In this document: in pieces, positions 48,951 through 59,838 of the stretch | How the letters are laid out: the number at the start of each line of letters is the position of its first letter | Position numbering within the stretch: the first letter of the stretch is position 1 | Source of the DNA: Lycorma delicatula | Lineage: Eukaryota; Arthropoda; Insecta; Hemiptera; Fulgoridae | Length of the DNA stretch: 64,000 nt | Assembly (NCBI RefSeq): GCF_047948215.1 | Contig: NC_134464.1 | Span: forward strand, 35,091,020-35,155,019 | Direction of reading: 5' to 3' | Made by a program: the position numbers and the translations under genes | The notes under the pieces: generated by a model | Told to the model about the DNA's origin: nothing | The model's input: only the letters and a program-made list of their open reading frames with translations | Database searches by the model: none

Positions 48951-48966
48951 AGATTGTTCACCTTCA

Positions 48967-50102
48967 CACTGTACTACATTGTGCGTTTCTTATAACATAT
49001 TGCTTTATTTAATGTCAGTTTTCGAACTGTTATTTTTCAGCTTTTCGAACTTCTTGTTTACTAAAAAATTTGAAAAATTATAAAAACGTTTTTCTTGAAA
49101 TAAATTATCAAATCATCAGTCAGTGAATATTGGTGTCCGTTGCTACATTGATAATTAAGATAATTTTTGTCCCTGGTTAAATCTTCCATAATCAAGTATG
49201 ATGGAAAAATCCGTTTTGTATCTTTTTAAATTTTCACATAACTTATTTCGTCAAATAGTTTAGTTTTTTAAATTCAGTAGAAAATGAAGGAGAGATATTT
49301 AAATTAAGATTCAAATTAAGATTAATTATTTAGTTTAACAGTAATTACATTAATTACTTGAAAAATGTTTTTATAGATAAAAAAAAGAGTTTCCCTTCAA
49401 TTGTAATACTTTTATTTCTTATATAAATTATTATAATGTAAATTATTATTACTTTAAAAAAAAAAGAAGTGAAATAGACGTAACTAGTAACTGAATATGC
49501 GTCATGAGGCCCGCATTGCAATTTTATCTTGGTTTTTATGTTCCTTTGTTTCTTAAAAGATAACGTTTTAATGAATGTAATGATTTCAGAGAAATTTAAT
49601 AGTTTTTTCACTGAAATTTAAAAGGATGCCGAGAAAAGTTAATCAGATTTATGTATCAACATACAATTTTTTAAGTGTGATTTTTTATAGATTTATTATT
49701 TTTTTTGTTACAGGAGTTCTTCCTGTTTCCTGTTGCTTATCTAAATATTTGTTGTTTTTTTTTTAATTATATTTTATAAATTAATTGGATAACATTAATG
49801 TCGCTATAGAATTTACGTAAGCAATTGTAACTAATTCGTTTTATTATCGGTGTTATCTATCGATTGAGTTAATTATCTGTTATACTGCCGTTTTATATTA
49901 CATATTATCTTATTTATTTAGGATCATTCTAATTAATTTTGTTTCTTTGAGTTTAATTGACCTTACTTTTATAGTTAATATATAAAAAACAGCTTACCAG
50001 GAAATGAATTATTTAACTGTAAGCGGTTTTTTTATATATATTAACTATAATTATATACTTATACCAACGGGCGGTGCTTAACAAAATTATCGCGACCTTA
50101 AC

Positions 50103-50103
<1 letters not shown>
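48967..50103. other. AT-rich intronic stretch
   Basis: Nothing recognised apart from short homopolymers. Confidence 0.5.
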
Positions 50104-50171
<68 letters not shown>

Positions 50172-51176
50172 TGTGTGTGTGTGTTTAAAATGGTGGGCTG
50201 GCTATACTTTTTCGGATTCTACTTGTAAAACTAAACAAAAAATATTCTTAGGAAAAATTTCAATTTCTCCTTGGTTCTCCCCCAGTTCACCAGTTTTTTA
50301 TTTTTATATAAAAATGTATATTTCAAGTTCGGATAGACAAATCACATTAATATTTGGTAAGCATCTTGGTAATAAAGTTTTAAAATTATCAAAAAATCAG
50401 AACTTAAATACTTTTCAAATTATAAAATGGCGGTCATGTTTATTTTTCAATCCGTTATATCTCCATAAATATTACTTTTATTAAAATTTATTTTATTTTC
50501 TAAAATATTAAGCTTTTATTTTGAATAAAATGACGTTTCATTTTTTTAAATCGGTTAATAAATAGCCGAGTTATGGCAGAAAATTGATGTTGTAATTTTG
50601 TGTCATAATTATTAGGTCTATTGTTGTGAGAAAATTATTACTTAATTTGATACTAATTTACAATACTAGAATTAACAATAAATCAAAACAATTAATGTTT
50701 AATAAGTGAACGTAAAGTGAGGACGTGAAAACAGACACAAAATTAAAAACATGAAATTTTCTGCCATAACTCGGCGATTTGTTAACCGATTTTAGAAAAT
50801 AAAATGTCATTTTGTTAAAAATAAAAGGCTTAATATTTTAGCAAAAACATAAATTTTGATAAAACTAATATTTATGGAGATATAACGGATTTAAAAATAA
50901 ATATGGCCGCCATTTTGTTATTTGAGAAAATTGTTTAAGTCTGATTATTCTATAATTTTAAAATTTTATTACAAAGACGCTTACCAAATATTAATGTGAT
51001 TCGTTTTTCCAAACTTACATTTTTATACAAAAATAACAAAATAGCGGGCAGGGGTGGAACGAGAAGAAATTTCAATTTTTCCTAAGGATTTTTTTCTTAG
51101 TTAGAGTCCGATTCAAGAGTAGTTAGATTCAAGTAGAATCCGAAAAAGTATAGTCAGCCCACAATTTTAGAAACAC

Positions 51177-51235
<59 letters not shown>
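50104..51235. mobile_element. Long-arm foldback element 2, within TA repeats
   Basis: Arms about 50180-50604 and 50734-51178 are inverted copies separated by a spacer of about 130 bp. Matching blocks: GCTATACTTTTTCGGATTCTAC with its inverse near 51135-51160; CACATTAATATTTGGTAAGC with its inverse near 50978-51000; GAGTTATGGCAGAAAA with TTTTCTGCCATAACTC. The outer ends abut (TA)n, (GA)n and (GT)n at 50106-50184 and (TA)n at 51179-51234, as if the element had inserted into a TA array. No coding potential; an open frame across the left microsatellite is artefactual. Confidence 0.88.
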
Positions 51236-51240
<5 letters not shown>

Positions 51241-51450
51241 CACGTATCATTTATCTCGTCAGTACTCGATTTAATTGCTCATTTTAGATTTAGGTTTAAA
51301 ATAGAAACAAATATTTAATTTGTATTTCCAAATCGTATTTCTGTTAAAACTAGTATATCCAGTTTTATTTCATTACTAAAAAAACTTGATTAGGAAAAAT
51401 TCGTAGCGATAATTCTTAAATTTCCTAACATTTAAATAGAGTTTAAAATA

Positions 51451-52338
51451 CCTTGTGTTTCAAAATGAATATCGCAATTTTAAAGTTATCTAATATTTAG
51501 TAAGTTTTACAGAAATATGTAAATTATACATGAAATGAAAGAGCAACTCAAACAATTTTTTTTATGTGAGTTTAATGTGAGCGTCATTATTCGTCACACG
51601 GCACACATCTAGCCGATAAAAGAGTTCATCCCATACTTTAATCAGAAAGTCTGGAATAATTGATGCGACAGCTGTTTCAATCCTTTGTCTCAAGTCGGGT
51701 AGTCGAGTAGGTAGCACACACACGTGATCCTGTATAAACCCCCCCCAAAAAAAATCGCACAGCAGCACATGGGGCGAACATGGAGGGTACAGGAAACAAG
51801 CCCTGTCATCTGTTCCTCGGCGACCGATCCAGCGGTCGGGGAGAATTTCATTCAATCGATCAAGTATAACTTTATGCCAGTTAGGAGGCGCACCATTATG
51901 TTTCCAAATAAATTTCTTTGGTTTGTATTGCAGTTGAGGGAAAAACCATAGTTTTAGCATATCAAGATTCCAGACTCACTTGCTTCGGCGAAAATAGCAG
52001 CCCATAATCTTGTCGTCGGGATAAGACACAAAACATTCAGTTTTGGGGAGTCTAGTTCACACTGCAATATTTCGTGAGTATTTTCTGATTTCCATATACG
52101 CACTTTCTGAGTGTTTACTTTTCCATTAACATGAAATGATTCGTCACTGAATAAGACACGATAAAAATAGTCTTCATCGTCGTGCATTATTTCATTTCCT
52201 AAGTTAGCACGCAAACCATAATGTGTAGATTTTAGAGCTTGCGCACAGCTAAAACTGTTTGAGTATCATTTCAATAATTACGTGAAACTTGAAAAATATT
52301 GCATAGCTTTAAAACCCCGATTATTTTAAAACACACGG
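51451..52338 (-). mobile_element. Tc1-like element (DUF4817-type transposase), internally deleted, with TA target duplication
   Basis: Ends CCTTGTGTTTCAAAAT on the left and ATTTTAAAACACACGG on the right are inverted copies, each bordered by TA (51449-51450 and 52339-52340). Subterminal sequence continues the inverted repeat for about 100 bp. The element is 888 bp and lacks the N-terminal half of the gene. It belongs to the same family as the copy at 1-1324, to which it is similar throughout its coding part and ends. Confidence 0.88.
51562..52214 (-). pseudogene. Tc1-like transposase, catalytic half
   Basis: Two adjoining frames on the minus strand. The first (52214-51954) has RANLGNEIMHDDEDYF and VLFSDESFHVNGKVNTQKVR, the block with the first catalytic acid. 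The second (51960-51562) has WKHNGAPPNWHKVILDRLNE, ILPDRWIGRRGTDDRAC, and CDFFWGGFIQDHVCVLPTRL. It ends in the C-terminal helix DLRQRIETAVASI. A frame change near 51957 and the loss of the N-terminal DNA-binding region make it inactive. The normal HDNG/QQDGAPPH aspartate reads N here. Confidence 0.85.
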
Positions 52339-52491
52339 TATTATCTTTATTTAAGACAAAACCTTTGCCTTTTTCTTATTTTAAAAAGTTTTATTTTGCT
52401 TTTGACTCTCCTTGTTTTTTCGGATCAGATCTTGAAATCAACTTTTCACTCACTTTGCACACTGTTCAATTGATCTGAAAGAGATTTTATA

Positions 52492-52780
52492 TCTTCTTCT
52501 TTCTTTTCCTGTTTAGCCTCCGGGAATTACCGTTCAGGTATTACAGAGGATGATATGTATGAGTGTAAATGAAGTATATAGTCTTCCACAGTCACAATTC
52601 GACCATTCCTGAGATGTGTGATTAATTGAAACCCAACCACCAAAGAACACCGGTATCTACGATCTACTATTCAAATCCGTATAAAAGTAACTGCCTTTAC
52701 TAGGACTTGATCGCTGGACTCGACTTCCAAATCAGCTGATTTGGGAAGACACGTTCACTACTAGACCAACCTGATGGGTT
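52492..52780 (-). mobile_element. tRNA-derived SINE, family A (left member of an inverted pair)
   Basis: Minus orientation. The head at the right end contains CAGGTTGGTCTAGTAGTG in reverse; body and tail are complete (GGAGGCTAAACAGGAAAAG). Flanks GAGATTTTATATC and AAGATTTTGTTTC may be a decayed target duplication. Confidence 0.87.
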
Positions 52781-52871
52781 AAGATTTTGTTTCTGGTTTC
52801 ATTCCATGTCACAGTATGATAATCAGTTAATACTGGCGTTATTAGGCTGAGTAGTGTATAGTAAAAAATTC

Positions 52872-53161
52872 AATGGGTTGGTCTGGTGGAGAACGCGTCC
52901 TCCCAAATCAGCTGATTTGGAAGTCGAGGATTCCGGCGTTCAAGTCCTAGTAAAGTCAGTTATTTTTACGTGTATTTGAATAATAGATCGTGGATACCGG
53001 TGTTCTTTGGTGGTTGGATTTCAATTAACCACACATCTCGGGAACGGTCAAACAGAGACTGTACAAGACTACTACTCTTCACTTCCACTCATACATATCA
53101 TCCTCTGAAATATTATCTGAACGGTAATTACTGGAGGCTAAACAGGAAAAAGAAAAGAAAG
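52872..53161 (+). mobile_element. tRNA-derived SINE, family A (right member of an inverted pair)
   Basis: Plus orientation. The head is GGGTTGGTCTGGTGGAGAACG with AAATCAGCTGATTTGGAAGTC, then box B-like GCGTTCAAGTCC, the body and the tail AACAGGAAAAAGAAAAGAAA. It faces head-to-head with 52492-52780 across 90 bp, so transcripts through both could fold into a stem of about 290 bp. Confidence 0.88.
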
Positions 53162-53448
53162 TATATATTAAAAAAAAGTATCTTTAATATATTAAGGATG
53201 TGACGTCATAGGATCATATATTTGTTAAAACTGTAAAATGTTACGTCCTAAGATAGTAACGCATATTTTATAACCTTAAAAATAAAGATATTAAAAAATA
53301 ATATCTTTATTCGATATGCATTGCAAGGTAATGTTTTTTCATTTTAGAGAATAATGTTGCTCTTATGTGGTATAAATAGCATCGATGGATATAACAATCA
53401 TAAAAAAAATAATTCTATAAAAAAATTTTGAAAACACTTCTCAAACGT

Positions 53449-54085
53449 TTTACTTCCTTTTACGAAGTAAAGGAAGTGTTGTGATCACGAAAAATCTCGG
53501 TTTTCAGATTTAACGGAAATATCCATTTTGACCAGGGGATTCCTGAATCCCCTTTGACTAGTTTCGGCGTGACGTACGTACGTGTGTATCTCGCATAACT
53601 CAAAAACGATTAGCCGTAGGATGTTGAAATTTTGAATTTAGTTCTGTTGTAACATCTAGATGTGCACCTCCTTTTTTGATTGCAATCGACTGGACCAAAA
53701 GTATCCAAAAAAGCCAAAAATAAAAAAAAATTAAGAGCCTTCATTGAGAGCTTTTCAACGATATAAGTGGTACTTATTTTCATTTGTTCCAGAGTTATAG
53801 CCAAATAAAATTTTAATTAATGAAATATCTTGTTCATACAAGGGGTAGATACATCGGTTCGAATCAGACTTCATCTCTTTTTTTTTAATCTAAATATATT
53901 TATGCATTAATAATAATTATTAACCTCTGTAAAAAGATTTTTACGATAAATAATAATTCGATAATATGTAAAAAAAAATATATATATATGAAAAAATATC
54001 AGAAGTTATTAATAAAATAAAATTTAATGTACTTTTCATTTCAAAAAATGTGTGTATGTAAGTTAATAGTCGTACAAGGTAGTCT
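53449..54085 (+). repeat. ACTTCCTTGTAC element (family S), copy 5
   Basis: Left end TACTTCCTTTTACGAAGTAA, right end CGTACAAGGTAGTC. A small duplication inserts CCAGGGGATTCCTGAATCCC in place of the usual CCATCCCTGAATCC, and the region around 53725 is deleted. Confidence 0.78.
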
Positions 54086-56155
54086 TTTTTTTTAATTTTT
54101 AGTCACAAAAGACCAATTTTAATTGGATGGATTAAAAAGTTGTTTCTTTTTTTTATTTTAGGCCAATTTAAATAAACGTATCCTTAATATTTTTATTTAT
54201 TTACATATTTCCTAAAATTATATATATATATATATATATATAGGAAGTAAAAACAAGTTTGGTTCTATATAATAATAAAATTACTTACTATTTTTTTTAC
54301 AGAATTAATAAGGCTGTTATAACTAAATCTAAGGCATTTTTTATCGTAAAATTTTGCATTAAAATCACACATTACATATCTACCTTTCTAATTAAAAAAA
54401 AAAAATAATAATAATAATAAAGTTTGATTTAGTGTAGCGAATCCAAGATGACGGACAAAAATTTTTACATCAAAAAGTATTTATTCATTTTAACTTTGTA
54501 AATTTTCACTTGTTTCTATCTCCTAGTATCCCAGAGTTTTGAAATATGAAACCGTTTCCATTTTTAAATATCATGCTGTATATTATTTACATAAATATAT
54601 TTTATTTTAAAGTGATTTGTTAAACGAGTAAATGATTATATAAATTTTAACAATTTCCCTTTCTCATCTTCGCACTTAAGATATTGGTTGTGATTTCTCT
54701 TGCAACTATACCAGACTTTATATTTATTTCTATATTAAATATCGAAAAATTTAAACTCTTAATATTTATATAAATTTATTTGATTTGATAGAATAGAGTG
54801 TTTTGATTTTTTTTTGAGGGGGAATGGAAGTTTCAAAATGTCTTTTTATCCTAGTAAATTTTTCACTAAGTTGCACTCTGGTCGAGATTGTTGTCGTGAG
54901 TCTCCAAAGAATAATCCCAAACCATTTCTCCGACTTTTTATTTTTTTTGATTGTGGGAAGATTTTTTAATTGTTTTTTCTACCCGGCTGCTTATAGTTTT
55001 CTCGTTCATAAAATTTAACTACCTAGAAATAACAGTCATGGGTTTTAGATGGAAATTATCCACCCCCTCCCATACTTTCTTAACATTATGATTTTCATAC
55101 GAATTTAATTAAATCAATAATCTTTATTAATGAGTCATCGTTTTACTAGGTTTGAGAATGACACACACCCACTTCATGAATCCATTACATATACAAATAT
55201 GCTCTTTTTTTCAGTTTTGTTAACAAGGGACCTCGAAACATTGAGAAATTTAAAAATCTATATTCTAAAAATTTTGACCAATTAAAGTAATTCATTATTG
55301 CAGTTTACTAGGTATTTCTTTACATGCTTCAAAAGTGAATCCTTATAAAAAAAGAAAAGTTAAAATAGCTGTACTTGGGAGTAGATCTGTTGGTTACTAA
55401 AGAATGAAAAAAAACAGAAATTATTCTTTAGTACAATAATCGAGAAAGAAAAAAATAAATTAAAGCAAAACGTTGTTTATTTGAATAAATAGATTTTAAT
55501 TTTAACATAACATAAATTTACGTCCTTGTAAAATCTTTAAAAAATTTCTACAAGTATTTACACATTTTTAACCATAATTTACTTGCAGTTTTCCTGTTTA
55601 AAAACTTTTAACTTTTATTTTAATATATTTTAAATTACAGAATTATTTATAATTTTTAATTTAATCTTACTTTGTCTGGAAAAGAAAAATTACATCTGAT
55701 AAAAAAAAGGTAGTTTTAGATTAAGGATATTACGATTATTTTATAATATTTTTCCATATAATTGCTACTTTAATTAGAAATAACTGGTTTTGAAAAGAAA
55801 GAAAAATGTTGGATAATTTCACAAGAGTGTTAAGAAGGTATAATTTTTAGCCATTAAAGATAATCATTTTTACGTTACGAACATATAAATAGGTATTTAA
55901 AAAAAGAAATTTCATTTAGAACAGCAGCTGCATTAGTAGTTAGTTACAAGGGAGCTAAGTAGATTCACTAACTGAACAGATTTTCTTACATTTATTGTTA
56001 GATTATTTATCTACTTAACTCAAATTACTTAACAGTTCACCTGTTAAACAGATTATTTCTGTTAATGGAATCTGATTTTATTAACAGAAAAAAAAATTCT
56101 AATTAACTAATTTAAATTTTGATTAATTAAATTAGCATCCTCGACGTAGACAATT
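54086..56155. other. AT-rich intronic stretch
   Basis: A (TA)n run at about 54217-54241. A 60-bp scrap near 54425-54480 (GCGAATCCAAGATGACGGAC) resembles part of foldback element 1. An ORF of 64 codons at 54824-55018 has no recognisable similarity. Confidence 0.5.
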
Positions 56156-56168
56156 TGAAGATATTTGT

Positions 56169-56849
56169 AGATAAAAGATACCCCCGAGCATACGTTTTAT
56201 ACATATATGTATATGCCCCAGATGGGCAGAGGTGAAGGAGAGACTACGCCTGGGAGTGACTATTGCCAGAAACCACCGTCGATTACATGTTGCGTGGTAC
56301 GGATAAGTGGCGGGCTGTTGAGGAGCTAACGGCTAGAATCCTGAAGTCGAAAATGGAGTATCTAGGTTGGGAATTAGATTGTGGAACTACTGATAGGAGA
56401 AGGGCGGGCAGCCTTATTCAGGAGGTGGCGGCTCGCTGAGGTGGACCGCACCCGATGAGTGATTGGGAACCCCGGCGGTCTTGGCAGTGGAGGCTGTGGC
56501 TTAAGCGGGCTGTCTAGGAGGGGGAAGTTAAGACTGTGTCCCGGTGGTGGTTCCCTTTGGGGATTCACCACTTGAGGCAAGGCATAAAGGACCATGGTCC
56601 CGATGGGGATCCCCTGGGGGGGTGGTCACCGTTTGAGGCTCGGCAATGGCAGACCATAATCCTGATGGGGGGCCCCTTTTGGGCTTCCTTCACTTGAGGT
56701 GAGGTATAGAAGAACGAGTCCCGGCCACTTTGATACCTCTGGCACGAACTGGGTGCGCCGAGGGGTCCTGAGTACTTAGAGGCGAGGCTCCTCTCAGGTC
56801 CGGTGAGGCTTGATTGCAAGTCTAATCCTGGAGGCTGGGAAAAAAAAAA
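56169..56849 (+). mobile_element. R1-like LINE, 5'-truncated, with a perfect 13-bp target duplication
   Basis: Flanked by identical TGAAGATATTTGT at 56156-56168 and 56850-56862. The first part encodes a C-terminal tail (about 56265-56437: TVDYMLRGTDKWRAVEELTA, then RILKSKMEYL), parallel to the region after the knuckle in R1-like proteins. A GC-rich 3' UTR with internally similar GGTCCCGATGGGG blocks follows, ending in A9-10. The perfect duplication and preserved GC-rich sequence make this one of the younger insertions. Most of the element, including the reverse transcriptase, was never copied. Confidence 0.88.
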
Positions 56850-57039
56850 TGAAGATATTTGTTTATTTATTGATTACGCAAATAATTTTAAATATAAATT
56901 TAATGCTTTTTCAATGAAATGTTAGGCAAAGAATAGTTAACTTTAATTTTGTTATTAAAGATAAGAAACTTACCAAATTATATTAAAAAAAAGTATTGTA
57001 TATGTTAAGTAGAGATGGTAAAAAAAACAAAATATTTTT

Positions 57040-57460
57040 AAACAAATTTAGGTTACCTAAATATAAATAGACCTGAGAAACTTTACGAAAAATGTAATAG
57101 TGATGGTTCAGTATTTGAGAATAAGCGCACACGGCCTGCCAGTGTTCGTTCTCCACAGAATGTCGAAGCTGTCAGAGCAGCGTTGCAGAGGAGCCCAGGA
57201 AAATCAACGAGAAAAGCAGCAGCAAAACTTGGGATTTCTAGGCGATCTGTGCAGCGAATTTTAAAAACTAATTTGCATTTATATCATTACAAAATAACAG
57301 TGTTGCCTAAATTAACGGCTGAGAACAGACATCAAACAATGTCATTCGCTGAGTAGGCTGTAAACCAAAACGTACTGTTGAGCAATATTTAGTTTACAGA
57401 TGAGGGACATTTTCATGTAGAAGGGATATTAATTAACAAAATTTGCGTTTTTAGGCTTTC
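57040..57460 (+). pseudogene. Tc1-like (DUF4817-type) transposase, N-terminal half
   Basis: A well-preserved frame reads KRTRPASVRSPQNVEAVRAA, LQRSPGKSTRKAAAKLGISR and RSVQRILKTNLHLYHYKI, the second helix-turn-helix. One stop follows, then FTDEGHFHVEG with the first catalytic aspartate and KICVF. After about 57460 it passes into the family V repeat. It resembles other DUF4817-type relics here but is a distinct family. Confidence 0.82.
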
Positions 57461-57956
57461 GAAAATCTACACGTGATAAGGTGTAACAACATTGTACTGA
57501 AGAAGTTAGAAAAAAATTCCCAAAATTTTCCCTTCCCCAAAATATGAAAAGAGCTATCGTTTTATTTATTGAATATTTTTTCCTAGGCATAGTAGTAGTT
57601 TAAGTGGCAGAAAAATAAAAATAAAAATACTTTGGGGGAAACATAGGGGGTAGGGGAGTCAATCAAATTTAAAATATCGATTTTTTTATATTTTTAAAGT
57701 TTTTTTGTTTATTTAAAATTTTAATCATAATATAACTATAAGATTTCATCATATTTTATCCCCATCCTCAAAATAAAAAATCTTTAAGTAAATTTTTATT
57801 GGATGTAAATATTTTAATGGAATTTTTAAAAATATGTTCTTTCATTTAACATAATAGACGTAAAAAAAAACCAAAAACATTTCTCGGAAGGCGATTTTCG
57901 AGGTGGGAAAGCAGAAAAAATATTTGAATTTTAAACAGTTTTTGATTATTTAAATA

Positions 57957-58664
57957 CTAGCAGACCCGGAAATACTTCGCTATTGCTAGATTTGAGAATA
58001 TATATATAAATTAAATGAACACAATTGAAAGGCTGATAAAACATTAGTAAAATGATCACTACAGAACTTCATAAAAACTAACCTCTTCCTTTGACAAGAA
58101 AAGGTAAAAGGACAAGAAAAGGTAAAAACGAGAAAGGGAAACCTTTCTCGTTTTTACCTTTTCCCCCTTTTCCTTTTACCATATGCTCTTCCCACATTTT
58201 CCTCCGACTTTCCCTTTCCTCTTTCCCCCTTTCCCCTCCCCCTTTCCATTTCCTTCCCCCGTTTTTCCTTTTCCTCGTTTTCCCCTTTTTTCTTTTTCCA
58301 TTTCACCTTCTTCCCTTTTTAGATTTTTCCCTTTTCCGATTTTCGCTTTCACTCTTTTTCTCCGCGTGTATATCGGTCCAGTAGTTTTTTAGTCTATAAT
58401 ATACACACATATCGGAAACATTGAAATGGAATCGTAAAATATTTAGTATGACGTGTTTGGATTTTACGTTCAACACGTAGCGCTGTTTTTTTAAAAAAAA
58501 ATCATGTTTTTACCTGTCACAGGTGTGACGTCTTAGGTATATAAATAGTTGGTTTATAAAAACATGCGCGTATTCGAATGCAACGTTGCGTCATAATTTC
58601 AAAGCAATCGGTGATTTAAGATTTTGAACAAACATTTACATTTTTATTTATATATTTATAATGA
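57957..58664 (-). mobile_element. Non-autonomous Helitron derivative with a polypyrimidine tract
   Basis: On the minus strand it starts TC at 58664 (TCATTATAAATATATAAATA) and ends CTAG at 57957-57960, preceded by a weak stem (CTAGCAATAGCGAAGTATTT). Flanks are A (57956) and T (58665). The host repeat continues cleanly across both, with no target duplication, as for Helitrons. The 5' end also shares the CCGATTGCTTTGAAATT-style segment. Inside are a perfect 22-bp-arm hairpin (58116-58163) and about 220 nt of almost pure C/T. No coding. Confidence 0.78.
58116..58366. repeat. Hairpin joined to a ~220-nt polypyrimidine tract
   Basis: GAAAAGGTAAAAACGAGAAAGG (shown here only as arm 58116-58137) pairs perfectly with 58142-58163 around a GAAA loop. 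From 58142 to about 58366 the + strand is nearly all C and T in irregular TTTCCC blocks, with rare purines. Apparent open frames here (Phe/Pro/Ser/Leu only) are by-products of the composition. Confidence 0.85.
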
Positions 58665-58810
58665 TAATTTTAGAATAAAATTTCATCATAAATTACCCAT
58701 CTGCACCACTAAAAAATAAATCTTAGGTAACTTTGTTGTCAAGTATAATTATCTTTTCCAATGAAAGAATAAATAATAATTGCCAGAAAATCATTACAAC
58801 TTTGTTGTCA

Positions 58811-59838
58811 GTTTTTTTTTGTTTTTTTTTTTTAACAAGTGATATTTTAAAAAAGATTCTACATTCATAAATATAAAGTTAATAATTTTACTTTTAATAT
58901 AGGTGTACATGATTCATAATTATTAACGCCCCAATCATCTAACTGGCCATTTTTACATCTTGAACACTATGACCAAAGTCTTGATAAACGCTGATCTGAT
59001 TGTAATTTATCATTAATTTGTAAACTTTTGCTGCGAAAAATAATTTACGTTATAAAATAATTTACGTTATTTACTATATTTATTTATTATTTTAGAAAAC
59101 GGAATTAAAAAAAAATACAAATAAAGAATTATTAAATTTACGAACTTTGTACTAACGCTTATTTTTATTTTTTAATTGTTTTCCTTTAGAATTAACTTTA
59201 ATTACAATCATTAAATTTATGAAATATTAAAAAAAAACTGTTAATATTATTATTTTTTTTTTTTAATTTAATAATTATTACATAAAACATCTTTTAAAGA
59301 ACAATTTCAAAAATATTTAAGTTTTATTTTAATTTAATTACGTATATTAATTAATTGGGTTATTTACTGTCAGGCTAAATTTAATTTAAATATGTAATAT
59401 TTCGTGTTATTTATCTGGTTCTATTACATTAAAAATTTATCTTTTTTTTTAATTATGTAATTTCATTTTTTTCTTTTAATATGTAATATTAATGGGGGTT
59501 ATCATATATGTTGAACCTTTTAAAGATAATATTAAGATATATTTAAGACTGCAACTCCTTAGTTACAATTTTTAAGTTAGAATTGTCACTATAAAATAAC
59601 TGTCATAAAAAAAAAGAAAGAAATATTTGTAGATCATTGTATTGTTTAGCAGTGTACCATATAAATAAATCAAGTTATACTTTTGAAGTTTTTTTAGAAA
59701 TTGGTAAATAATAGGAGTGTTCGTGTGTGTGTAAATTTATATATATATAGAGTTAGGTTGAAGTAATGAGTTTAATGGGTACATTAATTTGTTGTTAATT
59801 TACACTCCCTGCTCTGAAATTCATATGGTTCTGACATA
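58811..59838. other. AT-rich intronic stretch
   Basis: No feature recognised. Confidence 0.5.

Larger units (their letters stand above)
57495..58810 (+). repeat. ACTTCCCTGGC repeat (family V), copy 2, split by a Helitron derivative
   Basis: Left part (57495-57956) and right part (58665-58810) align in order with 14690-15300: CCAAAATTTTCCCTTCCCC, then AATTTTAGAATAAAATTTC and ATTACAACTTTGTTGTC. The 708-bp element between them is a later insertion. Confidence 0.65.

Noticed and set aside
50074..50484. 136-codon open frame
   Set aside because: It runs through (TA)n(GA)n(GT)n and one arm of the foldback element; it is a by-product of repeat composition.
54824..55018. 64-codon open frame, hydrophobic
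   Set aside because: No similarity, no splice or promoter context, lies in the inferred intron; probably chance.
58091..58392. Overlapping Phe/Pro/Ser/Leu-rich open frames
   Set aside because: Direct consequence of the polypyrimidine tract inside the Helitron derivative; no start context or homology.
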